From the NCBI RefSeq assembly GCF_051622035.1, contig NC_135357.1:34437191-34501190 (forward strand): a stretch of 64,000 nt of DNA. Direction: 5' to 3'. The stretch is from Arctopsyche grandis. Lineage: Eukaryota; Arthropoda; Insecta; Trichoptera; Hydropsychidae. The number at the start of each line of letters is the position of its first letter. Within the stretch, counting starts at the first letter, position 1. The translations under genes were made by a program, and so were the position numbers. The notes beneath the pieces are model-generated. The model did not search any database and had not been told where the DNA came from. It was given only the letters and a program-made list of their open reading frames with translations. Below, in pieces: positions 1 to 11,466 of this stretch.

Positions 1-170
1 TTTCTGAAAAACGTTTCGCCAGAAGCATCGGTGAAAATTTGTAGATAATGTTCACAATTCTGCCTATAAGCGGCACATAACCTAAGGACTGGTTGTTCAT
101 CATTGAGACACTCCACATATTGTTCAAAACAGAATATACACTCGTTCTCCATACAATCGTTTTCTACCAT
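1..170 (-). CDS. ZAD-like zinc-finger protein, first exon (partial)
   Basis: An open frame starts at an ATG at 168-170 and stays open to the left edge of the window (about 56 residues seen). It carries a CxxC pair (C12, C15) inside a short acidic start, then a region ending in LQIFTDASGE, which resembles the first half of a ZAD (zinc-finger associated domain): CxxC followed by an IF-containing strand. ZAD domains dimerise and sit at the N-terminus of arthropod C2H2 transcription factors. Two clear ZAD-C2H2 genes lie at 19.8 and 25.0 kb on the other strand, so a third family member here is plausible. The second Cys pair and the fingers would lie outside the window, so this could also be an unrelated Cys-containing protein. 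Confidence 0.4.
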   Translation of the reverse strand, partial: MVENDCMENECIFCFEQYVECLNDEQPVLRLCAAYRQNCEHYLQIFTDASGETFFR

Positions 171-1753
171 TGAGAGTACGTACATATGTATATTATATAT
201 AATCTAAACAATCTCGTCCCAATTATAAGATTTGATTTATTTAATGTTTTTAGATGGTAGTACGTAAAAGTCGTATTTAATTTTTTTTTCATTATATAAT
301 ACATAAGTAAATCACAAAAATAACGTAAAAATTTGTGGACTGATACTGGGCATCCTTAACTAGAGGAGCATTTCAGTCTCTTCGCTTCACAGAACATCCC
401 AATTCGTGGGATGTACCGGGTAATTATGGCTCTATGGTTGACCATCTACCACAAAGCCAATGGATTCCTGTACAAAAAAAACATAATTCATTGGCTTAGA
501 TCCAGGCCTGGCTGGACCTACAGGATCGTTCCGACCGTTAGTAAATGGTTCGACAGAAGACAAGGATATCAGCTTCCAATTGACTTTTGACGGTCCGCGA
601 CAGTCTCTGGAAGAACTTCCGCAAAATATAAAAAAACCAGCATGAGCTAAAGAGAGAGCATTAGAAACCATCGGGACGACGTGGTTCGAAGATTATCGAA
701 GAGCAAAAGACTCGATTCCATAAGAATAAGCCATCTGGAGTATGACTCCCAACGGAGATCTGCAAGCACCATTTACGAGTAATTTGCGCTGAAGCGAAAT
801 AGGCAAAAAAAAACTTTAATCGTAATGAATAGAAGAAAACGCTGGAGGTCCGAAAGTGTGGTGTTCCAAATGAAAAAATTAATCAGACTGGCAATCGCCT
901 AAATTGGAGAATGCTTTAAAGATCTGTATTTAACCAACAGTAGAGTTCAAAATGAAAATGTTAATCAGAGAGGAAATCGCCTAATGTGGAAAATGCTATC
1001 AAGAAAGCTGTGTTTCAACATTAGTACAGCATTCATAATTCCAGGAAGATCAAAATCAAATTTGAAAAATCTCAACAATCATCATCGAGGAATTTTTCCG
1101 GCGATACCTATCTTTACCAACTGCCTACTTAAGGCGTGGAATCTGATATTCGTGTATTTTTTCTTTTATTTTGCCACATGTAGAAAAAAATTATCCTGTA
1201 TAATCTAACCAACTGCTCCAAGAACAGTGGTTTGAATTTTTCGCTCATCCTCTCAACGAAGGTTAAGCCACTAAAATACCCATCAGAGACATACATACAT
1301 GTGCACCGTCAAGACTACACACGTCGAAGAGGGGAAGAAACTCTTCAACCTTCCCAGCATCTTCGGCCAACTAGTGCCAAAAGATACGAGAAACATGACA
1401 ATGCTTTCCATAAAGCATACAATAGACTATGTAAAATTTAGAAATAGGACATTGTGAAATTTCACAAATGCTATCTAAAAATATTATGTAACCAATAATA
1501 GTAGGCAAATTACTGGTTACATATCTAGTAGTTAGTTCAAAAAATGCAATGCAAAGACCTTCTATTGCTAGTCTTTTAGCAACACAAAAAATGTGCTTTC
1601 ACAAGCTTATAAATTTGCGGAACTTTGGATTGTGATATCCATCTTATGATGTATTCCAAAAAGTGAATCCAAATGTCACAACTGTCCGCAGTTTCCAAAA
1701 TATTGAAATTATTTATATGCATTCAGGAATGATCTAAGAAAGCATCTATCCTC
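171..1753. other. Intergenic, degenerate
   Basis: No intact gene is seen. On the plus strand around 437-560 the frame GFLYKKN...W followed by a basic stretch faintly recalls a FLYWCH zinc finger that has lost its cysteines. FLYWCH fingers often precede MULE transposases, and a MULE-like motif follows at 1.75 kb. Two diverged direct copies of a roughly 60-base segment lie at about 858-925 and 942-1020 (shared core AATCAGA...GGCAATCGCCTAA). The rest is AT-rich and uninformative. Confidence 0.3.
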
Positions 1754-2053
1754 GTGCAACTTTTTACAACTGTAGAATCGGCACTTAGACCATTCTATAA
1801 TTTGTCGAACCATTTCGAACAAATTATAGAATGGTTCATAAATATATACACCTGGCGGCAAAGAACCAATAACCTCACGGGTGTACCTACTTTTCCATCT
1901 ATCGTTTGGTCTATATACCAGAAAACTATAGACGAAAAAGATCGAACCAACAACTTCGCTGAAGTCTACCATCGAAAACATCAACTGAGATTCGACAGCA
2001 AGTTCAAATCATTGAATACTAACGTAGTATTATTTCATATTATTTTAATATGA
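1754..2053 (+). pseudogene. MULE-like transposase C-terminal fragment
   Basis: A 99-codon frame contains a segment with W..Y..T......RTNN.AE..HR..Q at about residues 52-76. This matches the conserved block downstream of the catalytic domain in Mutator-like (MULE) transposases and their domesticated relatives, where W..Y....R.NN..E..H recurs. No DDE residues are visible upstream, and the preceding 1.3 kb is full of stops, so this is a decayed relic. The match rests on a short motif, so confidence is moderate. Confidence 0.45.
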
Positions 2054-3779
2054 CAAATACACTGGAACGAATTCTTGTTGAATGTAGCAAAATCTCGTCC
2101 TTCAACTTCAACCACAGTACGGTAAAATTGGTATCTTTTTTACACCCACGAAACGAGTTCAGCGTGCTTATTCAACGGTCGATTTAAAAAAAATACGTCG
2201 ATAGATGCAAAGAAAGTATCTTTCTCATACGATGAAATTTTTTTTAATACCAATTGGTCCAGTTTTGGAGGAGAAAATAGTAGAATACGAAACCTCGATT
2301 TTGTCAGTTTAAAATACGTTTTATCTGGTCGAAGCGCAACTGTCGCATTCACTCAATATATACATACACTCAATATATATATCGAAGAAAGGAACGGTAA
2401 CAAAATTAAGGTTTCAGGTGTACAGCCCTCTTAATAGCCGAGACAAATCGATATTATGCTAAAAATCATCACCAATAACCAACTTCTACGCACTCACGAA
2501 AATAGAGATGTACTCGTTCATTGTGTTAAATAAAATTGTTCGGATCAATCCTAATAATGGCAATAGTCAGAAAAAATACCAACGACTATTAAGCACCAAT
2601 ACTCTTATCGAAACCCCGTATTTTAGAAAGACCACGAGTAGAAATATAAAGATATCTCCATTTTTCTGACAAGAGGATTCCAACCGACAGTCAAATAGCC
2701 ATTACTAGCCATTAATAATAACACATTAGTATTAGTTTTTAAGAGTTGGTACCCCAGATACCGATTTGAGTGCGGGCCACTGTGATAAATTACAGTGTTA
2801 TATATGCATTTGCTATAACGTTGGATTAAAAGACTTGCTATAAAGTCTTGTATAATTTATCCCTCTTCACGATCCTCCCTTATATGAATTCCCAAAGTAC
2901 CATACCACGGAATTATAGAATATAATTTTTTTAAATCGAGTATATAACCGATTATATAAATGATAATCGAATATATAAATGAAAATAGCAAAACGCAAAA
3001 TTCATGTCCGGAATGTCAAGCGACACCCATCTTACTAATAATGTGTAACTAATTACACAGTTGTATATATTACGTCGAAGCAAACCTCTATCGGAAATAA
3101 AATACGCATATCACAAGATCGTCAAGATTTTGTCAACGCCTACTCATCCACCGAAACACCCCGAATTTCATAAAAATGCGGGGGTATACGGTTGTACTAG
3201 TTTCTCAAATCGAAAGTAGAATACAGAAAATTCAAATCGACTTATAAGAGAATGGTGTGCGAATCCAAAACAGGGTATATTTGAGCTTCAAGCTACATAT
3301 ACTCTGGGGATGGATACCTATAAACTGCACTATATATTTGGTATGCTACTCTCATACCTACTTTAATTTGTTGAAAAAAAAACTTTTTAACTTTTATTAT
3401 TTAAATAATAACTTTTGCCTCGGTCCGATGCATCTCGGACCTAAAGTATTGTTCATTTTGTAATATCTAAGGAATTTTCACGATTGAAAATGTCTGGAGC
3501 GACTTGAAAAAATATGTTTACATTATGGATAATCCTACTAAGATATCCTAATTAAAGTATTTTGGATATGTGAAATAATAAAGTCAAAATCAAGGATACC
3601 TTTAGGGCATGCATCGCCAGTATGCCTACTCGTTTACGGGCAATTATTAAAAATAGATGAGGAACGACAAAATATTAATTTAAAATAAATTATTTATTAG
3701 TAGAAATATAATATAATCCTCACATTTTTTATACCAAAAACTGAATACCTGCTTGTGGCTCAAATAATGAGGCCAGATA
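2054..3779. other. AT-rich intergenic
   Basis: Several short frames are present (for example 2140-2352 minus and 3257-3463 plus), but none has a recognisable motif or coding composition. No RNA gene or structured repeat was seen. Confidence 0.4.
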
Positions 3780-4720
3780 CTGTACATCAGTGGTTCTCAA
3801 GTGCGGCCACTAGTGGATTTTACTGCGGCCACCAGCGACTCAATAGTAAATAATACTATTAAAAAATATATATATATTTTAAAAACTACAAAAAAGTAAT
3901 TGGACAATAGAAACCATGCTCATCATTGACAAACTAAAAAATATAGCGAAAAGCCTTGTGACAGAAGTTGAAAATAACAATTTTTTAATTTTATCTTCTG
4001 TTAGTGATTTGATAGATAAGTTGACAGACACAACTTCAAAATTAAAACTTATAATAATAGTGTCTTATATCTCTGAATCTGGAACTTGATAAAAGGTTCG
4101 AAGAATTGAATTTTTTAAAAACTGTTTCTTTTGTATCTTCCCCTTTGATCATGATGACAAATGAAAATTGCATAGTACTACAAAATAGATTAAAATCATT
4201 TTCAGTATTGATATTAATTAACTGGGCTAACGCAAAATATGCATTATTAGAAATTAGTCATGATCAAGTACTTAATAACCATTTTAATAATATTTCGGTT
4301 CAAAAATTTTGGTTGGAAATATACGTTGGGAATGAAACAAACCAATATAAAGATTTGGCAACAATTGCTTTATTAATATTGTCTATTATTCCCACTACCG
4401 TATATTGCGAATGATCATTCAGTGCAATGCAATTTATTAAAAACAAATTTAGAAACCAGTTGACAGACGGAAACTTAGAAGCAGCAATGCGGCTTGCATT
4501 GGAAGAAAGGAGTATTGAGCAATTTCCATTTGCATTATTATTAAATAAATAGATACCAAAATGTTAAAATTGATTTTATTTTATGAATAAATTGATCCAT
4601 TTTTTTGTAACTTTAATTTATTTTATTAAATTTGGTGCGGCCACCAGACATTTCCATGGGACCACTATTATCACCTGTGCGGCCACGGTAAAATTTCGCC
4701 TGAGAACCACTGCTGTACAT
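3780..4720 (+). mobile_element. hAT transposon, internally deleted, with 8-bp TSD
   Basis: The element proper is 3788-4712 (925 bp). It starts with CAGTGGTTCTCA and ends with the exact complement, TGAGAACCACTG, a typical hAT terminus. Both ends are flanked by a perfect 8-bp duplication, CTGTACAT (3780-3787 and 4713-4720), the hAT signature. Close to both ends is the motif GTGCGGCCAC or variants (two on the left, two on the right), which may be subterminal transposase-binding sites. Inside is the C-terminal part of an hAT transposase (separate entry) and an AT-rich filler. The perfect TSD indicates a fairly recent insertion, although the element is too short to be autonomous. Confidence 0.92.
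4106..4552 (+). pseudogene. hAT transposase dimerisation domain, broken
   Basis: Translation gives the hAT C-terminal dimerisation block: FW...Y, then Y.DLATIALLILSIIPTTVYCE, a stop, and SFSAM..IKNKFRNQLTDGNLEAAMRLALEE. The in-frame TGA at 4412-4414 lies where the family has an arginine in the CERSFS motif, so it looks like a single C-to-T change at a CGA codon. Beyond it the frame stays open to a TAG at 4550. The catalytic N-terminal parts are missing. This is the remnant coding region of the hAT element that encloses it. Confidence 0.85.
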
Positions 4721-4819
4721 GATCATTGAAAATCTCCGTAAAGTGCAATATACGGTGGAATGTGTTGTGGAACATATTTTGGCCCTACAACCACGCCTAG
4801 CACAAAAAGCTGACGTTGA

Positions 4820-5240
4820 AAAGAGAAGAAAGAAGAATCACAACAATACTGGGGGGGGGGGAATCGCCCGCTAACGGAGAAGATTCAATTATATTATTGG
4901 CGTTGGTAGATGCACAAGATAAATTCTTGACAGTAGATGCAGGTGCGAATAGGAGAACGATGGAGGTATATTCGATAAATCTACTTCAGCTGAATCACGA
5001 GAAGAAAGTTTGATTATACCAGAAGACAGTCCATTAGTTTCAGGAATTGACCCTCTCCCATATTAAAATATAGGCTTTCTCGCGCAAGCAGAGTAGACAA
5101 TGCCTTTGGCATTAAGAGTTCAAAAGAGTGATATCACTCCATCCGGATTTGGTTGACAATATAACATGCCCTTTATTAATTATTTGGGAGCCTACCGAAG
5201 TTAATATTAACCCTAGCCCAATAAAAGTTAATCAACGCAT
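4820..5240 (+). pseudogene. PIF/Harbinger transposase fragment
   Basis: Several frames together give the DDE_Tnp_4 pattern: ILLALVDAQDKFLTVDAGA, then in another frame DGGIFDKS, an LP-rich stretch, and a late LSRASRVDNAFGI-like block. In the PIF/Harbinger family these correspond to the second catalytic Asp strand (VDA...DVGA), the GGIF loop, and the R.R..VEN.FG segment bearing the catalytic Glu. At least one frameshift, stops and a G-homopolymer (around 4851-4861) break it. It lies about 100 bp right of the hAT element. Confidence 0.75.
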
Positions 5241-6471
5241 CTTAGATTAACCAGCCCAGCCAGGATAATATATGGAATCCCATCCAACCACGAAGCAATG
5301 AGAAAACAGAAATGGAAAATGTATCCATGGCTGCAGAAGAGGACGTTGTTCTTTAGGAAGATAACAACGAAGCTGGCCGTTTAAGCGATGACGAGTCCAA
5401 GTTCGATATAAAAGATCCGAAAGATCCACCAGCTGACAACTAAGCGGAATTCCTTAACTTTAAAGTGCCACTAGTGTCCTAATAATGGAGAACTATTCTG
5501 CGAGCGAAGCATTTCTGCTCCAAAAGACCCATCACAACGTCTCTCATGGTCAATATTTAGAACTTGGCGAAGAAAATGGATTCGACCAGTGATGACATCG
5601 TCCGCAGTGCAGCTTTCCACCGACTTCAAGGTGTTTTAAAATGTTTAATATTCTAAAGCGGGCTCTTCACTCGAAATGTGAGTGTGTGCGTTTCGCGCGT
5701 TATTCCTTTCCCCGTTTTTTGTCCCACGAGAGAGGGTTTCCGAACGTTCACGAACGCATCCAACGCGCGTTCGCGAGTTGAGTTCGCGTTCGAGACGCGA
5801 GTTAACTCTGAAAAAAAAACTTCAAATGAGCATCTCGTTGTGTAGAATTCAGGAACTCAAACTTACTGAATGTGTACAAGCAGAGCCAATAATATGGCAG
5901 TCCAAACATAAGGACCATAAAAAAATAAATATGGTCCATGATTCTTGGACGTGAGTGAACGCGATTATGGAAATTTCGTCAGAGGAACACAAAAAAAAAA
6001 AAAAAAGTCGCTGATGTCCAGCTATACGACGTATAGAAAGAAAGTAAGACGTATAAAAAGAAAGGACGACGAAGTGATCATAATTGACTGTTGACAGCCG
6101 ACTGTCAAACAGATCCAAGCATGTTAGTTTCTTGAGATTCAACAAGAGTCTTTTTGAATGAGATGAATGGATTGGTAAATTTTATTGTTCTTTTCTTTTT
6201 TTGTAAGATTGGTGTGATAATTTGGGGCAACCTGTCAGGTCACATTGTCATATACTATATGATTACTATTATAAAATAATAAATAACCACAGCTACAGAC
6301 CGTGATCCTAACGTGAGATGGCCAGGTCAAAAATATTGATGACTCGTGGATGTGGAACTGCTTCGTCTGAGAACAGACAGCGAGTGTAGACAGTAATAAC
6401 GGACTACGCCCAGCCGATCCAAACAAATGACCAAAACGATAACTTGAGATGGCCAAGTCATCTATGTATGA
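5241..6471. other. Intergenic with CpG patch and old repeat units
   Basis: About 5650-5810 is a CpG-rich patch in AT-rich DNA with many GTTCGCG/ACGCG motifs. From about 6230 there are diverged repeat units sharing AAATAACCACA, a GTGATC/CATGATC core and GAGATGGCCA; related units occur at 6287-6360, 6437-6465 and 7116-7160. No gene was recognised. Confidence 0.4.
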
Positions 6472-7032
6472 TGTTATGACCTCATTACCTCGGGATTTAT
6501 AACAGAAGTCTTATCTGCTTTCAACCAAAGATGACCATATACGGTCGCATCAGACGAATTAAATGACGAATCCGTATCAAAGCAATGTAAACGGAAACCA
6601 TATTCGATAGATAACATAAGCAATAACGTCATCTCTTTAGTATAAAAGAGGATACCCAAACCTCGATAAGACCGATTATCCCGAACAACATGCCGTATAA
6701 CTGTGCTTATCTTCTCTACTCAACTCAGTGAAAACCCTTGTGAAAAGCCTAGTGAAAAGCTTTGTAAATCCCTTTGTTAAAACTAGCGCTTATAAACTTT
6801 TAACTTCTACTCGAACATAAAATCATCGAAGTGATCTGGACCTTTTAGTAAAAAAGGTGTCTATAAATTCTCTTAGACTAATGCTGTAACTTTATAAAGA
6901 ATATAATTAATTCTAAATTAATTAAAATACAAAGTGACTTTTATTTTATCTGGTTTGTTCGTAGATCAAACATTGATCTGCTTGTAAATCAGATATCATT
7001 TTTTTGTATCTCCGGTCCGTCAGGACATAACA
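6472..7032 (+). mobile_element. Solo LTR (561 bp)
   Basis: The segment begins TGTTATG and ends CATAACA, the inverted TG...CA ends of a long terminal repeat. It has a TATA motif (TATAAAAGAGG) near 6640 and an A/T-rich 3' part that could hold the polyadenylation site. No second LTR or internal gag/pol is nearby, so it is probably a recombined solo LTR. No convincing 4-6 bp target duplication is seen. It interrupts one of the old repeat units: the left flank GATGGCCAAGTCA and right flank ATATTGACGACTC are contiguous in a sister unit at about 6318-6345. Confidence 0.65.
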
Positions 7033-8479
7033 ATATTGACGACTCCTGAATGTGCAACTACTTCGTCCAAAGACGACGAAGTGATCGTGATTGAGGATTT
7101 TGATGAGTGATCAAAAAATAACCACACATAAATACCATGATCGAAAAAGTGAGACGGCCATATTATACGTACAATATATTCAGATGATTAAACAATTATA
7201 ATTTTATACGTTTTATTATACGTACCTATTTATGCACATACATGTGTAAAAAAAATGTTACCGAAGTAACTTTTAAGTTTGAATGATTAATTTTAATTTC
7301 AAAACATCCACCGTCAAATATATATAATTTAACTGAACATTCTCAATAATAAAGGTATTATTTTTTGTATATATTTTATTAAATACATGTCTACATATAT
7401 GCGTAAACAGTATTTCGTAATAAACTGTTACAAATATAATGTTCGACATCCAATAAAATTCCCCCATTTCAAGATGACCTGCCGAAATTTATAAGCTTGT
7501 ACCACGTCATAGCCTGAAATGAAGAGCGTAGCTCAACTTCATGAAATGCCAAAACTGGTTGAGGTTCGCAATCCACGAGCGAATTAGCTAAAGAAATTCC
7601 ACCGAAAAGTACCAAAGGGTGACTGTTATAATATGGAACAATACGAATTCCTGATTAAAATCATTTTTTACATACCTCCTTTGCATTTCTTATGGTTTTC
7701 GTGTTAGTGGTAACTTTTATGCATCTAAATCAGATGCATAGAACCATCTTACTGCGTAGGAACTTCCCACGTAGTAAGATTTCATCATGGAATGACAAAT
7801 GAAAAAGCAGTGGTTGGCAAAAACCGTCGACTGATAAATCGACTGATATAAAGATGAGAGCTTTTAAAAACTAATGCTCATATTTTTCAATTTCTTTTTT
7901 CATTTTAAATGCTTTTTATTATTACGAAATTGGTTAAATTATCAAAGTCTTTTAAATTTCAATAAACTTCGTAAAATGGATAATAATTCTTTAAAGCCTG
8001 TAACAATGTATGTATGTACATACCAACTGCCCTGAGGGAAGTCATCGATTAATGTGTGGGCACTTTTCCTCGGAATCAACTTCCACTAGGCGGAAGATTC
8101 GAGATGGAGGTAGACACAAACAATGAAAGTTGGTCCATCAAATATGTGTGCAACTGTGAACCAAACATCTGTTTCATATTATTACATATACACGTATGTC
8201 ACCATATGCTTCACACAATAAGGCGAAAACGAGCAAAACGTAAATTGTATCACCATACCGGTAAATAAAAAAAACCGTTAATATACGTTCCAAAAGGAGA
8301 TATCAACCTATATAAAAGGGTGAACTTCCAAATTGATTATTATTATGGATAAAGATCCGTCTGATAAAAGTAGATGATGTTGAACCTCATGGTCTGATCT
8401 CATTTCAATCCGATTTTCCCTTGAATTACCGGGAACTTACTGAACATCAAATACCAATGGCTTCCAATAACCGCCCTTA
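7033..8479. other. Intergenic, AT-rich, with two adjacent hairpins
   Basis: No gene is recognised. Two small inverted repeats lie next to each other: 7718-7726 with 7732-7740 (9-bp arms, 5-base loop, core ATGCATCT) and 7746-7760 with 7766-7780 (13 of 15 paired, core ATCTTACT). The frame at 8056-8268 has no known motif. Confidence 0.35.
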
Positions 8480-8573
8480 CCAAATGTATAGTCTTAAAAA
8501 TGTATAATCTTCGAAATGTAAAATCCTCCAAATGTAGAGTCTACCAAATGTATAGTCTTCCAAATGTATAGTA
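8480..8573 (+). repeat. 16-17 bp minisatellite
   Basis: Six tandem copies of a unit close to CCAAATGTATAGTCTT, each 16-17 bp and differing at one to three positions. It lies just upstream of a SINE fragment. Confidence 0.75.
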
Positions 8574-8636
8574 TGTATACTGCGAGTATTTCCACTTAGT
8601 AAATATATATATAAAATTTATAAAGTATACATATTA

Positions 8637-8830
8637 GCCAGCAGTTTGGCTTGATGGTAGCGTATATAATTAGCACCAATGAGACCGAAGGTTCTAATCG
8701 CTGTCAAGCTGCTGGTTAGATTTGGGGATTCTATGACCCCAAATCGATCGTTTCTCTATCAGAATTTGCTAATTTTATCTGATCATTGCTGAAACGCGGT
8801 TCCTGAAAAATTGGTATTAGATCATAAAAT
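8637..8830 (+). mobile_element. SINE copy, 3'-truncated
   Basis: The copy begins GCCAGCAG, like the full copy at 11442, followed by a degenerate tRNA-like head and the shared body (GCTGCTGGT...GATCGTTTC...CTGAAACG.GGTTCC). The hairpin tail seen in full copies is missing. It belongs to the same family as copies at 11442, 31775, 35287, 40571 and 43236. Confidence 0.65.
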
Positions 8831-10257
8831 CTGTGTATTATTTGTAAAAATTATGCCCAGTAATCTGAAATCTATAGATATATCTATGTATAGACATCTG
8901 TATAATTTCGTATTTATTATATTGATAAAAAAATTGTACACAAAAATCTAAAAAATAATTATTATTATTTCTGATTAATTGTTATATGCTATATATTCAG
9001 ATTGTACATCTGTATTTCTGACCGTTATCGTACGCTCGTCGCATTAGAGCGATCTGTAATGACGAGTGTATATTGGTTTGTAACAATACAACTCTATAAA
9101 TTATGTACGTATATATACATACATACATAAGTACTTTGGCGTTTTGGTTGTCCAATTTCGCCCAATTTGGCATTGATTACGTGAAAATCTTTATACTAAA
9201 GTGAGGAGGTGTAATGGCACCAATCACATAGATAAGGTAACAACGATGATAATAAGAGCGGGAGGACTGCCTCCTGATGCAAACAACATCTTATTGACAA
9301 GCTTTTGAGACACATCTATGGGTGTATGCCAAAATTCAAAGACAATGTTTCGAAATATTTCAAAAATTCAGGTATCTACCGAGAAACCAAGCCAAACCAC
9401 CACCCTCTTCAGAGATGGTTTGGCGGGGGAGATGGGTGTCTTACAGAGAAATCGCAAAACTATCTGCTTAAGGGTGTCCTGATAGGCAGTGTGAAGCTCA
9501 ACTCGAGCCTATTCAATAAACTTAATTGGATATTCCGACAGGATTAGACACAGAAAAACTACTAGGTTTCGAAGGCACTTCATTCCTGAAATAAACCTCA
9601 ATACAAGCACGTCTACCACCATTCAGCGAATAACACAGCGCTCATTTATAATTAATGGCACACGAAGACAGCGAACTAGGCTCTTTCCAAAGAGTCCGTT
9701 ACTAAAATTTAATCTAAGTGAAAATATCAACTAAAATGGAATAAAAAATCGCTTGTATTTTAAGGGTTTTTGTGGGGTTGGTAGACGATCCGACTAATCA
9801 GGATTGTCACCAGTTAAAAGTATCGTGTCCCGGCGTCCCAAACAAACCTCTTGGGATGCCCAAATGTCCCGGTTTACTACTTTTTTAAATTCCTACAATG
9901 AACTATTTGTCTCCGTCTTATACTTTCTGGATAACTATGTGTAGGAGGGAGACAAAAAAAATTGCTACAAGAATTATACTTGAATTTTTTTGTGACGAAC
10001 ACACATGTTTAAGGGGTCGAAAAAAATAGTGGAAGAAAAATCGAACAAGAGTAAACTGCCACTTCCGGTTGACAGATACTTACTAAATTTTATATATAAG
10101 TTGCTATTAAGCTTAAACTTTTAGATACCCCATTTTATGAGGTCCGAGGTTCGGAACTAGTGATATGGACCCAGGATTACATCCACACACATACCACACC
10201 AACCACCCCCCCAAGCGACTAACAACAACATCATACGAGTACATCTGAAGTTTCATA
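8831..10257. other. Intergenic before the P-loop ORF
   Basis: No known gene. At 9805-9870 there is a GATTGTCA...GTCCCGG segment whose counterpart in reverse (GTCCCGG...TGACAACCCTA) lies at about 12690-12715; these could be worn ends of one transposon around the P-loop ORF, but the match is weak. At 10045-10075 is a CACTTCCGGTT motif that recurs at 11985 and 12138. The last 90 bases (about 10165-10257) are A/C-rich with almost no G or T runs, unlike their surroundings, and form the leader of the ORF at 10258. Confidence 0.35.
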
Positions 10258-11466
10258 ATGGAAGAAGTACCGTATCCATCAATCCAAGCGTACTACGATA
10301 AATTCAACGCCATGACACCGGCAGAGCGAAACGACCACATGCGGGTCGGCTATCGCGAAGAAAGCCAGGAGTGGCCTGACTATCTCGATTACCTTGAAGA
10401 TTGGGAGTACCACTACTCCACACAACTGTCGCACACACGCAAGGACTTTATTTATATCGTTCTTGCCAAACGTCGTCAAACAATCCCGTGTGGGAATCAC
10501 TTCCACACTTTCACAGTAGAGGAAGGCGTACCAGATACAGTACACTTCCCTCGACCTGATGCGTTTATCGACGTTACATCATGCTGGTACAAAGAGGTGT
10601 TTCGTGCAGACGAAAACCTTCCACCAGCACTATTGGAACAGACGGCGCGACTGACCTTCCCTGAAACCGAATGGTTTAAGAGGATGGTGGGTCTCCGTTT
10701 GATTCAACAGGGCACAACACCACAACGCCTCGAATTCGAAGAATTCGTGAATGTATGGTGGTCACGGGAATCCGTCGACCAAGCTATAGCCATACTTAAT
10801 GCGTCTAGCCCCCCAACTGGAGTCAAAACTCAAGAACTCCAACAACTCGCCGAAACAACGGAAGATGAAGCTCTTTTAGAGCTTAACTCCCTTAGGAATG
10901 ATTTACCACAGCACACCGCAGAGTGGTTCAACAAGAGTCAGACAGGCGTAATTTTCTCACTTGAGGAAATCTTTCAAGATCATGGACTGCATACTCTTAT
11001 GTACGTCAGAACAGATTGGAAAGATATATTACGTACAATCCTTGAAATAAGGCGACCATTTGCGTCCGACGAGGCGCACACAACCTACGAAGCTTTGTTC
11101 AAAGCCATACACAGTTGCAGTCTATGCAACGAACTTCTGGCTGGAACATCGTCCCATCAACACATGACAAGGCATACACCAAACTCAACGTTCAAGGGTG
11201 TATACTACGCGCCACCAGGCAACGGAAAGACAACCGCGATGAATATGGGACTATTCATAGGAGTCGACACCGACTGGCTTCTTATGGAGTCAGACTTCAA
11301 CACAATGATCGCACCTTTTCTTCAAAAGAACTTAGCGGTCATCACAAACCAATATGACATATGCGCAAACTCAGGCGCCAAGATGATTGGAATATTTAAT
11401 CCAACGAGCTTAAAATCTAATCGTCTGATCTTCTTTAAAAAGCCAGCAGCGTGGCTCGGTCGTTAA
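10258..11466 (+). CDS. Orphan P-loop protein, possible viral insertion
   Basis: An intronless frame of 402 codons. The start is set by an in-frame TGA at 10246 and an ATG at 10258. Base and codon use (balanced, with many C-ending codons) contrast with the AT-rich surroundings. Residues 1-310 match no family I can name. Near the C-terminus is a clear P-loop, APPGNGKTTA (about residues 320-329), followed by a strand FIGVDTDWLL and a strand AVITNQYDI, an order seen in P-loop kinases and NTPases. The last seven residues (PAAWLGR) and the stop come from a SINE that begins at 11442, so the original protein was longer. Intronless, foreign composition and P-loop suggest a virus-derived copy, possibly of a dsRNA-virus NTPase, but that origin is inference; a transposon-borne or host orphan gene remains possible. 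Whether it is expressed is unknown. Confidence 0.7.
   Translation: MEEVPYPSIQAYYDKFNAMTPAERNDHMRVGYREESQEWPDYLDYLEDWEYHYSTQLSHTRKDFIYIVLAKRRQTIPCGNHFHTFTVEEGVPDTVHFPRPDAFIDVTSCWYKEVFRADENLPPALLEQTARLTFPETEWFKRMVGLRLIQQGTTPQRLEFEEFVNVWWSRESVDQAIAILNASSPPTGVKTQELQQLAETTEDEALLELNSLRNDLPQHTAEWFNKSQTGVIFSLEEIFQDHGLHTLMYVRTDWKDILRTILEIRRPFASDEAHTTYEALFKAIHSCSLCNELLAGTSSHQHMTRHTPNSTFKGVYYAPPGNGKTTAMNMGLFIGVDTDWLLMESDFNTMIAPFLQKNLAVITNQYDICANSGAKMIGIFNPTSLKSNRLIFFKKPAAWLGR

Noticed and set aside
432-671. Minus-strand 79-codon frame
   Set aside because: No motif; the plus strand of the same region looks more like a degraded transposon.
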